DNA of 64,000 nt from Leptobrachium leishanense (Eukaryota > Chordata > Amphibia > Anura > Megophryidae): NCBI GenBank assembly GCA_009667805.1, contig CM019064.1:272471662-272535661 (forward strand). The letters run 5' to 3'. Under the pieces are notes generated by a model that saw only the letters and a program-made list of their open reading frames with translations, had not been told where the DNA came from and made no database searches. Positions 1 to 11,700 of this stretch are shown here, one piece after another; position 1 is the first letter of the stretch; every line of letters begins with the position of its first letter. Position numbers and translations under genes: made by a program.

Positions 1-1753
1 TGCACGTATGAGTGCTTTCTACCCTTATTTTATAAACTGTTTTACTTTTTAATAAAATCCTTTGCAACCTGTCAGAAGGTGGAGTTTATACATTTCCTTT
101 TTTGCACCAATAATCTGATCGGGACGGCGGAGGATCCACAAGAGGGCAAAGTGTTGCCTTATAAAATACCCTGCAAGCGGATACCCCCTCAGAGCCAGGA
201 CACGGGGTCTGAATCCTGTAAGTACCCCCTAGGGGACGAATAGGGGCTTTTAAATGTTATATACCGCGCAATGGTCCTCTCTCTATATATATTTCATAGA
301 GAGTTTGAAAATTCTGCTGAGCTGACCAAAGAAGAAGACTCTTCCTAAACCTTGAGGGGCTATAAAGAAGGACTTGTGAACTTTTGACTGTGTATATTCT
401 AAATAACAGGCAATTGAATAATTATAAATCCTTCACTGGAGTGACCCTTTCTATGTTTAAACATTTGGCTACATATATCAGCAAATTAGCTGAGCCACAT
501 ATCACGTGCGCCTAAAGGCTACTTCTCGTCACGTCTAGCTTGATAACCCCATGTCTCTGGTTCCTGGTCTGTAATTTTGTCTTATTCCTGATTAGACATT
601 TCCATCATCATTTATAGAACGCCAAGAATGTGCCCAAATTACTGTTGGTTTATTGCAGACACCAATACAGCAGGACAATGCCCTAATGTACGAAATCAGA
701 AGTATAAATGTCCATGACCTTTAGATCGGGTTAGAGTAAATTAATATGTAATAGAAAGCTGTAATGTACGTAGAGATCAATTACCAGGAAAGGATTTTCC
801 GATTTAACAGATAGTAAAGGCCAAGCTTATAAACATCTCTAGGATTCTATACGAACACCTGAAAATATGGCGGACCCTCTACGCTCTAAACAATATAATA
901 ACTTTCCTTTGCAGAGCTAGGAAAGGGCTGAGCCTTCAGAATCAGTCAACTAACTCCTGACCTGTTACTTAGAAGAAGCAATAAAAAATAATAGTGGAAC
1001 TAATAGTGGATAAATAAATGTAACAATTGTGTCCTCAACATTTTTTTTTTGTTAAAACGGACATAAAAAATTAAAAAAGGATTCCAACAGCATGACATAC
1101 AAGAAAATCTCCGGCAAATATAAAATCGATCACTGATTTTGCCTTGGGTCCTGCTGAGACTTTAAAGCCAGCGTCCATCCACAAACCCCAAGTGTTTGCT
1201 TTAGGCTTAGCTGTGAGCTCATCCATGGCCTGGGTGTCAGTAATCGTATGAATGACCCATTCTGTGGTTACTAGGTCACGTTTTAGCCAGTCTTCTATTA
1301 GTGCCGTCCAGGCTGTTAATCAGATTTTGTTCAGCAATCTAATCTGCCTGAGGGATAGGTCAGGCAGAGGTCTGAATAATAAAGCCTGTCCATATGTCCA
1401 ATGAGACATTTAGTGGAACACGTCCACACAAAGTCATTGGATTTCAGACCAATATATCGTGTTAAATCAGGACATAACCACATATGCAGGTGGGTACCTT
1501 TGGCTTTGCAGTTTCTCTAGCACCTATCAATTCATCTTGGCTATTTTAGTAGGGGTGGTGTACCACCTCATCATGGTCTTGACTGTCTGCTTCAGTGACA
1601 TATAGTACACCATAACTTTGCAGGCTGCTTCCCAAACGCCCCCCCACCAACCTAAGTCAGTCTTACATGCTATATTGTAACAAGAGTTCTCGGTAACCTA
1701 ATTTCATGATGAGAGGAGTAGATTGTTGAAATTAGATCCTTGGGATAGCAGTT
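1..1753. other. AT-rich sequence, nothing recognised
   Basis: I found no long open frame, OFD1 C-terminal exon or clear transposon end. It probably lies in the 3' part of OFD1 or downstream of it. Confidence 0.5.
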
Positions 1754-1756
1754 TTA

Positions 1757-2181
1757 GGCTAGGGTCAGACGAACGCATTTTCACGTTGTCTGTGAAAAAG
1801 TGCGTTCGAACGAATGGACGCATTTTTTCACGGAGTACGCGATAGCGGTCATACGATGCGCATTTGCATCCGTGATTTTGTACGGATCATCAATAAAACA
1901 CTTTCTGCATCTGGACGTTATGTTGGCCGGACATTAGCAGTGTCTGACATCTCCAAATCACGCACACACGCCTCTAGCGGACGCAGCGCACTCTGTACAA
2001 CCGTACTAGAGGTTTGACGTTCTCGACAAAATGCGTTCGTTTTCCACTTGCGTTGCGCAGCCGGACATTTGTGCGACCGTACTTCGTATATTGGCCGTCA
2101 TTGCCTGGCACTTGCTGCTACTACGGCCGTGATTAAGTGCGCCTGCACGCGCGTTCGCACTGCGCTCGTCTGACCCTAGCC
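1757..2181. mobile_element. PIF/Harbinger-type MITE, copy 1
   Basis: The 425-bp element starts GGCTAGGGTCAGACG and ends with its reverse complement. It is flanked by TTA at 1754-1756 and 2182-2184. Three-bp TWA duplications are typical of PIF/Harbinger. It is CpG-rich and shares an internal open frame with copy 3, with no transposase similarity. Confidence 0.88.
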
Positions 2182-2204
2182 TTAGAGGCATAGGCATTAA
2201 AAAT

Positions 2205-2735
2205 CAGTGACGTGCGGTGAGGTCAGTGGCTGGTGAGGCACTGGCTAGTATCAGAGCCAGATATACAGAGGGTTACGCAGTCACAATTTACACATTTGAT
2301 TATCGTTATATAGGAGAATAGAGTTTACTATTTATAAAGTGAAGTTTGCATTTTTTTTTAACAGTTCTAAGAGCATGCACTTACAATACTGACTAATAGA
2401 GGGCACTATTACACACATGCTGATTGCTGAACTCTGCCTGCCCGCCCCCCCACGACTGACGAGGACAGTCACATGACGGTCCTGCGTCAATCAATCCATG
2501 GTGAGCTCTGCCTCCCATGGGGGGGGGGGGGCGTTTTTTTTAAAAAAAGTAGTGTTTGAGACCAATGGAGCTTTCCCATTGGCTTAAGCTTTCAATTGCT
2601 CTCAGTGTCTCTGTAGGCACTGAAAAGCGTAGAACCAGGAAGCAAAGCCAGCTTGAGCTACGCAATTAGTGTAGCATTCAGCTTGTTAAATTGCGTAGGC
2701 TAGGCTGGCTCAGTGCTGCCCCTGCTGTCTGTGTA

Positions 2736-2770
<35 letters not shown>

Positions 2771-2977
2771 CGGCAAACTGAAAGTGCAGGGGAAAAAAAA
2801 GCGGAGGACAGAAGCACAGCGAGGGAGCGTGGAGAGGTGAGTATGAAAAAATGTTATTCATTGAAAAAATAAGTTATTTACAGTTTAAATATACACACAT
2901 GTCATTACAGCACAATGAGCACATTAATTTACTGGAATGGCAGGGGAGGCTCTGCCTCCCCTGACTGCACGTCCCTG
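2205..2977. mobile_element. Nonautonomous hAT-type element with perfect 8-bp duplication
   Basis: The ends are CAGTGACGTGCGGTGAGG and CTGACTGCACGTCCCTG. The flanks at 2197-2204 and 2978-2985 are both ttaaaaat. An 8-bp duplication and CAG-type ends indicate hAT. The interior has a G run at about 2521 and a (CA)n tract, with no transposase frame. Confidence 0.9.
2741..2768. repeat. (CA)n microsatellite inside the hAT element
   Basis: About 14 CA dinucleotides. Confidence 0.95.
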
Positions 2978-2985
2978 TTAAAAAT

Positions 2986-4427
2986 GTGGGTTTTGCAAAG
3001 GTAGCTCCTTCTATAGGAGGTGAAGTCTCTACGCTGTCTACAGCCTCATGCGCTGCCTATCTTGTGATCATGTGGCTATCTCGTGGCGAAGTCATGTTAA
3101 AATATTGTTCTAATTTTATTGCACAGCTTCCTGTACTTCCCGCCTTCATAAGAGCATTGAGTCGAGTCTCCAACGCCTTTTGGATTTAGTACTGAAGGGG
3201 AGGCGTTCCAGAGAGATGTTCACGTCGAGTTGTGTGACTGACACAATGTGTAAACTAATTACATCAAGTATACAGAGAGTTGGAAGAATAGGTATAGCAA
3301 TAAAAGGAATCTTTTTGCTGAGGGGTGGTGGACTCTCCATATTTTAAATAACCCCTGCCTGCTTATGAACAAGTAAAACTGATAGGTCTAGAGCTTCCCA
3401 GCTCACAAGCCAAACAAGGTGGGCATTATGTGAGATTATACTCCACACCAATTACAATTTTATCTTTGTTTTATCAATCTATATTATATAAAGTGGCAGC
3501 ATATGCCAGAACCACTCTTACACCATTACCCATGGGTAAAGCACAGGAGAAGACATTAGAATTGGAGTGATCTAGCAGATGGAAAGCTGTGGTTTGGGAT
3601 TATCTTGTCTCTTGTAAAAGTGCCATGTTCATGGATTTATATTTAAGTTTTAAATAACAATCGATGCTTGCGCTGAGAGTTATGGCCTTTACCGTTAACG
3701 AATAAATGTTCAAATTAAGTGTCAAACATGAATTTGTTAAGTTGCTGACACATCTCTAACAGCACGAACAGGCAACCCATGATCCCTGGTAGGAGAAATC
3801 AGCTGACACAAAGGAGGAGAGGGGCGCTTATCCACAGCTCGAAATACACAGACTGGAGATGCTCTGGTGCCAGACACAGTCAGTGGGAGGCCATTGTCCC
3901 CTCGCTTTGTACAGATGGGACTAGAGCTGCATGTGTCTGTCCCGCTTCAACCCAACATAAAAGAAACCAACCCATCTCTGATCACACTGGATTATAGGAA
4001 CACCTGCCTTCTATGTTCCTCTAAGGATTGTGAATGTAAACCCACACCTTTTAATCAGATCAGAATTTATAGCAAGAACAGATGCATTAATAACCTTGAA
4101 AATACTGTAGCATCCATAAAAAGCAACATAAGGGATAAAGGAGAAAGAGACAAGTGATTTGGCACGTGACGTTAGGTCAGTACAGCCATAATGCAGTGTA
4201 CTCTGCTCTAATTAAAAATGAAAGCAGATAGATCACACAGTTCCAGGACAAACAGGAGTGAGGAGTGAATTTGTGAAGGTTAAAAATAAACTGCAACAAC
4301 CAGTTACAATTTAAAACCGGACAGACTAGTTTCTGAACCACCTAAAATCAATTCAGCATGTTAAATCAAGGTAAGAAAATGCCTGTTATAACAAACTGAA
4401 CAGCTTTAGGAAACGTTCAAACATTAA
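2986..4427. other. Unassigned sequence
   Basis: The short frames here show no family signature. The frame at 3867-4157 has no splice context that I trust. Confidence 0.4.
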
Positions 4428-4525
4428 TATTCTTATACTTTATATAGCGCCAGCAAAATCTGCAGTGCTGTACAAGGGACATGGACAGGTGGTTGATACA
4501 ATAGCGTTGGACGATCCTGCTCTCG
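4428..4525 (-). mobile_element. L2-type LINE 3'-end remnant
   Basis: The stretch tatatagcgccagcaaaatc and following bases are the reverse complement of the LINE tail seen at about 25380-25420 (gtacagcgctgcggaatatg). Confidence 0.6.
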
Positions 4526-5585
4526 AGGGAAGATACACTCTATATGGGAATGGAGACATGGAGACACAGGGAGCGCTTTGTGTGGCCAGCGTTTTTCACA
4601 GAGAGCAGCTTGGAGTGACGCAGGTGAAGAAGCTCTGAGTTACATCGTTAGATTACAGGCTTCTCTGCATAGAGGGGCTTTTCTGGGAGCATTTAAAGGA
4701 GTGAATATTAGGGGACAGTCTAATGGGACGGGGAAAGGAAATCCACAGATTCGGCGCAGCAGGATGAGAAGACGTGATGACAGGAGCAGATCATGTGAAG
4801 ATCAGAGAGGGTGAGATGGGTAGTATATAGAGATCAGTTGGAAAAGATTGAGGAGTAGGATTACAGAGTAATTTTGGATTTAATGTAATTATTTTGCATT
4901 TTACCCTGCTGTGTATGTGAAGCCAGTCAGTGCAGGGTCTGGCAAAAAGGGACGGCTGATACAGAGCACCTGTTAAAATAGGATGTATTGAGGATGGATT
5001 GGAAGGGGGCGGGTCTGGAGAGAGGATGTCCTGTCAGGTGGATGTTGCATTAATTAAAATGGGAAACTAGGAAACTATGAGGGAATAAACCAATAGTTTG
5101 GTTGCATGGGAGGGGAAGGGGGGGGGGAATTCAACAGGGACTCCAAGGCATCAAATACCGCTGGAATGTCTGTATACCACATAAATTATTTAAAAAGAAA
5201 AAAAATAGATAAAAAAAAGACGCTTTCAGACTTTAAACTTCTCTTTACAACTCTACAGCCCAATCACATTATCAAGTTTATGTATTGAAAAGTGTAGCAC
5301 CAGGGCTTAATAAGTGTATAAAAAAAGGAGCCAACTACAGACACTATTCCGTAATTTGCATAAAGTCTGGACACTAACAGGGAAAATTTGTGCTCGCAGT
5401 GCTAACGGCTGGGATACACGCGGCAGCGTTTCCGCAAGTATCACGTCCTGGAGTCCATAGGACTCCTTGGAGGGTTGTTCTTCTGAGCCGTGAGCCCTGC
5501 ACGATTTAAGGCTACATGCATTCTACCCATAAGAAGCTACTGCCAATAGTGCTAGAAGGACTCTAGCCCTTCACCTCAGTCTTAC

Positions 5586-5756
5586 CTTCTCAGAATGCTC
5601 CTTTGCTCTCTTCTGGGAAAGAATTTGCATGTATTTGTCCAGAGGGCTGATACCCACATTAGCTGTAGCTCCCACCTCGTCAGGTTCATCAAATTTAGGA
5701 CTTTCCTCACCAATTACTTTTCCTGCTTTGGATATTCTGGAATCATTGTCCAGTTT
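5586..5756 (-). CDS. ofd1: OFD1 exon, near C-terminus (last one found)
   Basis: The 171-nt exon (57 codons, phase 0 to 0) encodes [20 protein letters not shown] and [20 protein letters not shown]. The end matches human [20 protein letters not shown]. A good donor (gtaaga) follows at 5585, so at least one more coding exon is expected. Reading through the donor reaches a stop after about five residues, which leaves an alternative ending possible. Confidence 0.9.
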
Positions 5757-8700
5757 CTTCAAATGGAACAAAGGAAAGTTATGAGTAACTAAGCACATGT
5801 GTGAGAATGAAGCTAGTCAGAGTATAAATAACTGGAGACTAGAAATTATATGGTGTGCTGGACACGGTCACACTGCTATTCAAACCACGTAATGTTGTCG
5901 GAGTATAGAATATACATAACACTGCACACATTAGCTAGTCAGTGCTGAAACAAATACAAGTTTTGATTCTTGCAATTCTATTGATTTCCTGGTTGAAAGG
6001 TTGAAGCGGAAGCAGCAATGTATGGAAACTACGGTTATCTATTATTTTCCAGAAGGAACACCGTTATCATTCTGAGACACTGGATCCCATTCAAAGCCAT
6101 AGTATGTGGAAACATGTTCCCCTGTGGCCCTGCTGGAAGACAGCGGAGTGCGCTACATGATCAACAGGGAAAATTTGATTTGGATTGAGGTAGCCAGCTC
6201 TCTTCAACAGGGATCTCTATGTATGCATGTATTATGTGAATGCCTGTATATACTGTGTGTGGTTACATGTATATGTGTGTGTGTAAATATTGTGGGCCCT
6301 ATTCCACAATTGCCTATTAGTCATTGGCTGCTGCCAGTAATATACAGATCAGGTCCACCTGATATCTTAATGGTTGGATAAGCTATTCCTTGCAGCAAGT
6401 GTTTACAGCTTGGTTAGAGCTCATCGTTACTGTAAATTAACACCTCCAATACAAGGTATAGAAGATGATAATTTATGCCTGGGAGTAGAAGGATACGTTA
6501 TTCCATGACAGCTTGCTCTTGTGGAAAAGGTATTTTGCTAAGAAATACTGACTCTTAAATTGGTGTTAAGTGATTTTGCAAAATCACTTAGCACAGCCCT
6601 CAAAATTCCCACTCGCCTACTCGCATTTTGCGAGTGGGAACTACGTAATGGCGAGTGGGAATGCAGCTGCAGGCAGCATGATAAATTATTTCATGTTGCC
6701 TGCTCTGCTGCGTATTCCGGCGGCAGTGTTTTTTTTTTTTTTCTGGGTTGGCCGGAGGGATCCAAGATGGTGGCCGCCGGCCCCCTCTGACACCAGTGGG
6801 GGCGTGCCAGACGTCTGCCGCTCATGCCTGCCCAGTCCCCTGCCAGTGAGACTCTCAGGGCAGGCAAGAGCAGCACAGTACCAGGCTCTGCAAGTTTGAC
6901 TAGCTAAAGGTTAACATAGACAGCTGAGCTGTATTTTATCCAGCAACAGCAAACTTAACTCTGCCTGCCACGGGTCACCGGAGCCCCTGCACGCATGTGT
7001 TTTTTGAAGGGGCGGGGACGGCCCAGAGAACCCTGCAGACACTGATGAGGCTGGGGAGGGGGGAGGACCACAGACACGCAAAACACACACCCCAGACCCC
7101 CTGCAGTGCACACACAATGATGGGGGAGAGCAGCAGAAGGTGATGGCATCAGGCAGCAGGTTACTGACCCTCATACAGGTAGCACCAGCCTTTCAGTGCT
7201 ATGAGTATGTGCACTCAGGAGCCTGGATGATGTCAGGCAGCAGGTGGTCCTCACCAGTGACTCCCATACACCCTCTGTCCTCCTTATCCTGCACCCTGGG
7301 GTCCCAGATATAGGTCAGCAGCCAAGAGCTGCAGTCACTCTGTGACACCCCCCCCCCCGGGATTGTGAAGAGTTAAACCTGGAGAGACTGAAGGTCAGAA
7401 AAAAAAATGTTTATAGACTTCCTATAGCTCTCACAGGTGTGTTTAGATTAATGATACCTTTCCCTGATTGTTTTATAGGTTGCTGTAATATTCAGGCTGC
7501 TTTACCTCTCAGAAACTTTATTGAAATGTTGCAAAAAATATTGATTTAAAAAAAAAAATGAAACTAAGAGAAACCTATATTGCCGTTCTAACAAATGTCA
7601 CATTCATTTAATACAACCAATACCCCCCCATCTCATGTGAGGGCTTTCCTACAACTCCTAGCACTCTCATCTGCTCCCTTCATTTAAACAGCTTCCATGT
7701 GTCCCTAGTCAGTAAGGACAGTCCTTATTTTAGTCACACTAGCTCTATTTTTTAGTTTCCCAAAATATTTGTGGATATATAAAGGCGTTGAAAGTAATAA
7801 GTCAGTGTTAGTCAGAAGGTGCCAGAGTGCGCGCAACAGCAACAGATTTTGAATTTCACTTTTGTAATGGTGAAAAGTCAAACAATGGTAGAAGTTTCAT
7901 CAATGAAGCTTCTCCTGCCACTGCATGAACTTCCCTTTAGTTAAAACGATTAAATTTGCTGCTGTTGCAACTACAGCAAACACAACTTTCTGAATAATCC
8001 CCACACTAACGAATCTGTAAACTACAGGGGTGTATATTTTAGCCCTGAAACCCGCACACCCTGAATATATAGAGGAACCTCAAACACGCCCGCACACGCT
8101 GAATATATGGCGAAACCCCTAAAAAGACACCCGCACACACTGAATATATGTAGGAGCTCCTAAAAAGACACCCACACCCTGAATATATGGAGGAGCTCCT
8201 AAAAAGACACCCACATCCTGAATATATGGAGGAACCCTTAAAAACACACCCTGAATATATGGAAGAGCCTCAAACACATCCACACACCCCGAATATGTTC
8301 TGGTTGGTGCAGTTTTGGGGCGCAGCATTTCTTCCCTGGATCCAGGCAGCAGAGACGTGCTGGGTCAGGGAAGGCGGCTGCTCCCAGCATCTTTGTCACT
8401 GGCAGGGTAGTGGAGCGGAGAGACAGCGGTCCAAAGACCCCTGTGCCTCCTGCAATGAGTCGCACCCCAGGCTGCACGGTGTCGGGGAGCAGCTGACTTC
8501 CCTGACCCAGTGCTACTCTGTAACTGGCAGGGGTTGGAGATGAGCTTCGCTGCCTCCTCGCTCTGCTCACACTAGGCTCTGATGTCTGGTTATAAATGTA
8601 TCTGATAATTTAAGAGTGTGTTTAGGGGTTGAGTTAAGGGTAGGGGTTAGGTGAGACGATCGGTGGCGAGTAACTCTTAAGTCCTGGCTAGTAGCTTGGG

Positions 8701-11700
8701 ACTTGAAATTTTGAGCCCTGACTTAGCACATTAAAATAGACAAAAAAATCCTATAATAATCTCTCATCCTGCCAATTCCACATGCTGTAAGCAGCAGGAG
8801 ACAAATAGCTCCTAGTCTTCTGTGCCTCTTCCATGGCTCCTGCGCTATCCCATGAGTGTGCGCTTACGACAGAAATGCCATTGGTGGCACATGGCACTGC
8901 TGACAGTATCAGGCTGTGCCGGAGTTTCATTCCACGGCCACCTGCTAATTAAGCAACTGGAACGGAATAGGTGCAGAAAAAGCGAGACGGAAAGGAAAAT
9001 AGACGCGCAATTTTTTTTCACTTGTCTCCCTTTTACTGGCAACAGAACCCTGTTTGTGTGCGTGTTTGATATATATATATCATACTGTTTATATGAATGT
9101 GTAAACTACAAGTGTGTACACTCATCAGCAAGACGTGTTACTTGAAGGAGTTTGTGGGAAATTTTGGTGACTTCCTGCACTTCACTCATGGAGGAGGGGA
9201 TTAACATTACATTCTGTGTAAGTGATGTGTTAAAGTACGTGCAGCGGTACAAGCAAATGCTTCCATTTTTAGGGTATTCTAAAAAGTAGCATATAGAAGT
9301 CTCTTTTACAGTAAAGAATTCCTTCCAAGAAAGGGGGGGGGGGAATGAAAAGCAGCGTGTCAATACCTCTTGTGGGTCAGTTTCTTTTTCCAGATAATAT
9401 TCTGCTTGTGGTTCTCCAGAATCATTTTGAGAATGTCCAGCTTTTATTCTTTCTTCACACCCTTGTTTAATTGATACTTCATGTTTGTGGTGACTACTCA
9501 CTGTAATGAAGATTAAAAGGGGATTTGTTATTACCAGTAAGTTTAAAGTAAAAAGAATATGTAATAAAATAAAACAAAAAACAGACATACTTTGGAACAA
9601 AAATACAACAACATGCAATGTAGAAAAAAAAAAGGGATTACGGTATATCACAATTCATTTTTTGACCCTCAACATTGAATAAAATTGTATTAAAACATGA
9701 TCACACACAGTCCTCTCACCTAGGATATAATAATAAAAAAATAGCTTTTTTTTTTAAGCAGTTCATTTCCACATACACCAGATCATGCATATGCTTTTAG
9801 TATACTTTGCAATTTATGTGTATTTTCCTTTATGTCTGTTTTGACTTTGCATTTTAAAGTGCGCAGCAGTATTTAAACAAGTCTACAGAAGTCTACATTA
9901 AAAAATGCTGTATGTGGTCTTTTATCTGGAAGCACCCAGAACTTTAAATCAATAGAAATAGTAATATAAATGGTGAGTGCTTTTTTTTTCTTAGACCCAA
10001 TTCTGTGCCTTGGACATTATTTTTAATCACTGTTTAGTTAATAAGCCACCAAATTCTCAGAGAGGACCCTTCACGTTACTTCTACATAATTCCTTGACAC
10101 ACACATCAACATGGATTCATCTTTTTTCTCAAGATCATCCAATGTTTTGTGCAATATGTGTTTTTATTATTATTCTTTCACGTAAGCACACACCATCAGG
10201 TCTATTCAAAAGGTGAAACTCAGGAGAATGACTGGAGAAGTGAAAATTCTAGGCCAAAATAGCCAAACCAGAAAAATTCTCCCATTTATCTTGCTTTCCA
10301 AATTGGCTATTTGGTCTAGATTGTTCTCTTCTCCTGCCAATTCTCCTGATTTTTACCCTTCTCTAAATAACCCTGCATGATATAAGCAATCAATGTATTG
10401 GTAAAACCTAATGCTTTTACTAAGGTTTATTGCTGTCAGAAACCTGTCAGCTCCCTACAGCTAAAACAGGGAAGCTAAGGGGAAAAAATGAGCGTTCGCT
10501 AATCTCCCCTTTCAGGCCCCCCCGTTTTACCTGTAGATTACAGGGCAGGCGCTGAATCCAGCAGCCTGCCCTGTAGCGGCCGCTAAGGTCCTGGGTGATC
10601 GGGGCAGCGCTAATGCACCGTCCCGAGCATCCCACTCCATGGAGTTCATGTTACCGGGTCACATGACTGGCAGGATCTCACCTCTTGCAGGATCTTGCAG
10701 ATCGGTGGAGTCTGGGGACTTTTTCCCCTAGTCTCACTCTGCTCACAGCGGCCATAAGTGGTGGATCAAGCTGCTGTTCTTGCCGCAGGATGATAGGGTA
10801 GTATTTGAGTATTTTTTTTTGGGGGGGTGGGTTTCAGCTGCTGCTAACTGATTCTGCAGCAGCTCTAAGCTGTAGCAAACTTTTTTTAGTTTGCGACAGC
10901 TGTGAGTAACTAGCGTTAGGACCTTGTGATCCTAACACTAATTACTTTCTGCTTACACTTAGCGCTCCTTATGTTAAGTATAGGGAGCGAAAAGTACAAT
11001 AACCCCCCACCACACAGTATTTTTCCATCACTTGCTCCTTGATTCCATTCTATGGCCAATACCATACCACAGACTCACATCATTGTATTGTGTGGGATAT
11101 ATTCAAAGGACAACACCAGGGGGTAGATTAGGAGTTTTTTAAGTATCTTCGCATATCTCATTCAGCTGCCATCTCTTAGCTGGGGTAGCCTGGACATCAC
11201 AATAGAGCTCCTGCAGCCTTATCTAAACATTCTCTCCTCCACCCTATTGACTGTTAAATACTGTAAAAGCTAAAGCACAGCATTAAATTAAAACTTTTGC
11301 AGATTTTGGTAAATGTTGCATCATAGGAAAAAAAAAATCCAAACCGGAAACCGTAGAAAAAAAAAACCAAACCTAAATTTATTTTTCCTCTTTACATGCA
11401 ATTACTTCAAAGAAAAAAAAACAGCACCGTGTGTTTTATAATGTGCTTTTGTTTGTGATGCAAACTAGTAATCTAGTTACAGCTTATGTAAGGGTTAGTG
11501 TCCCTGTAACACGCAGATACACATTAAATTCCCATACAAAAGGTGTGGGGCTTTCTGAACTTACAGGAGTCCAGCTGAGGAACAGGTGTTCTTGGCAGAT
11601 CTGCAGGGAAGGGATTGTCATGGACCAAGTGTTCTGAATGATGAGAAATGTCAAATTCTAGCTGCTCTGGTATGTCTTCTTGATCTGCGGAAAAGAGAAG

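Noticed and set aside
8187..8570. Frames of 110-118 residues on both strands
   Set aside because: They overlap a minisatellite and the inner part of a hAT-type element with no conserved domain.
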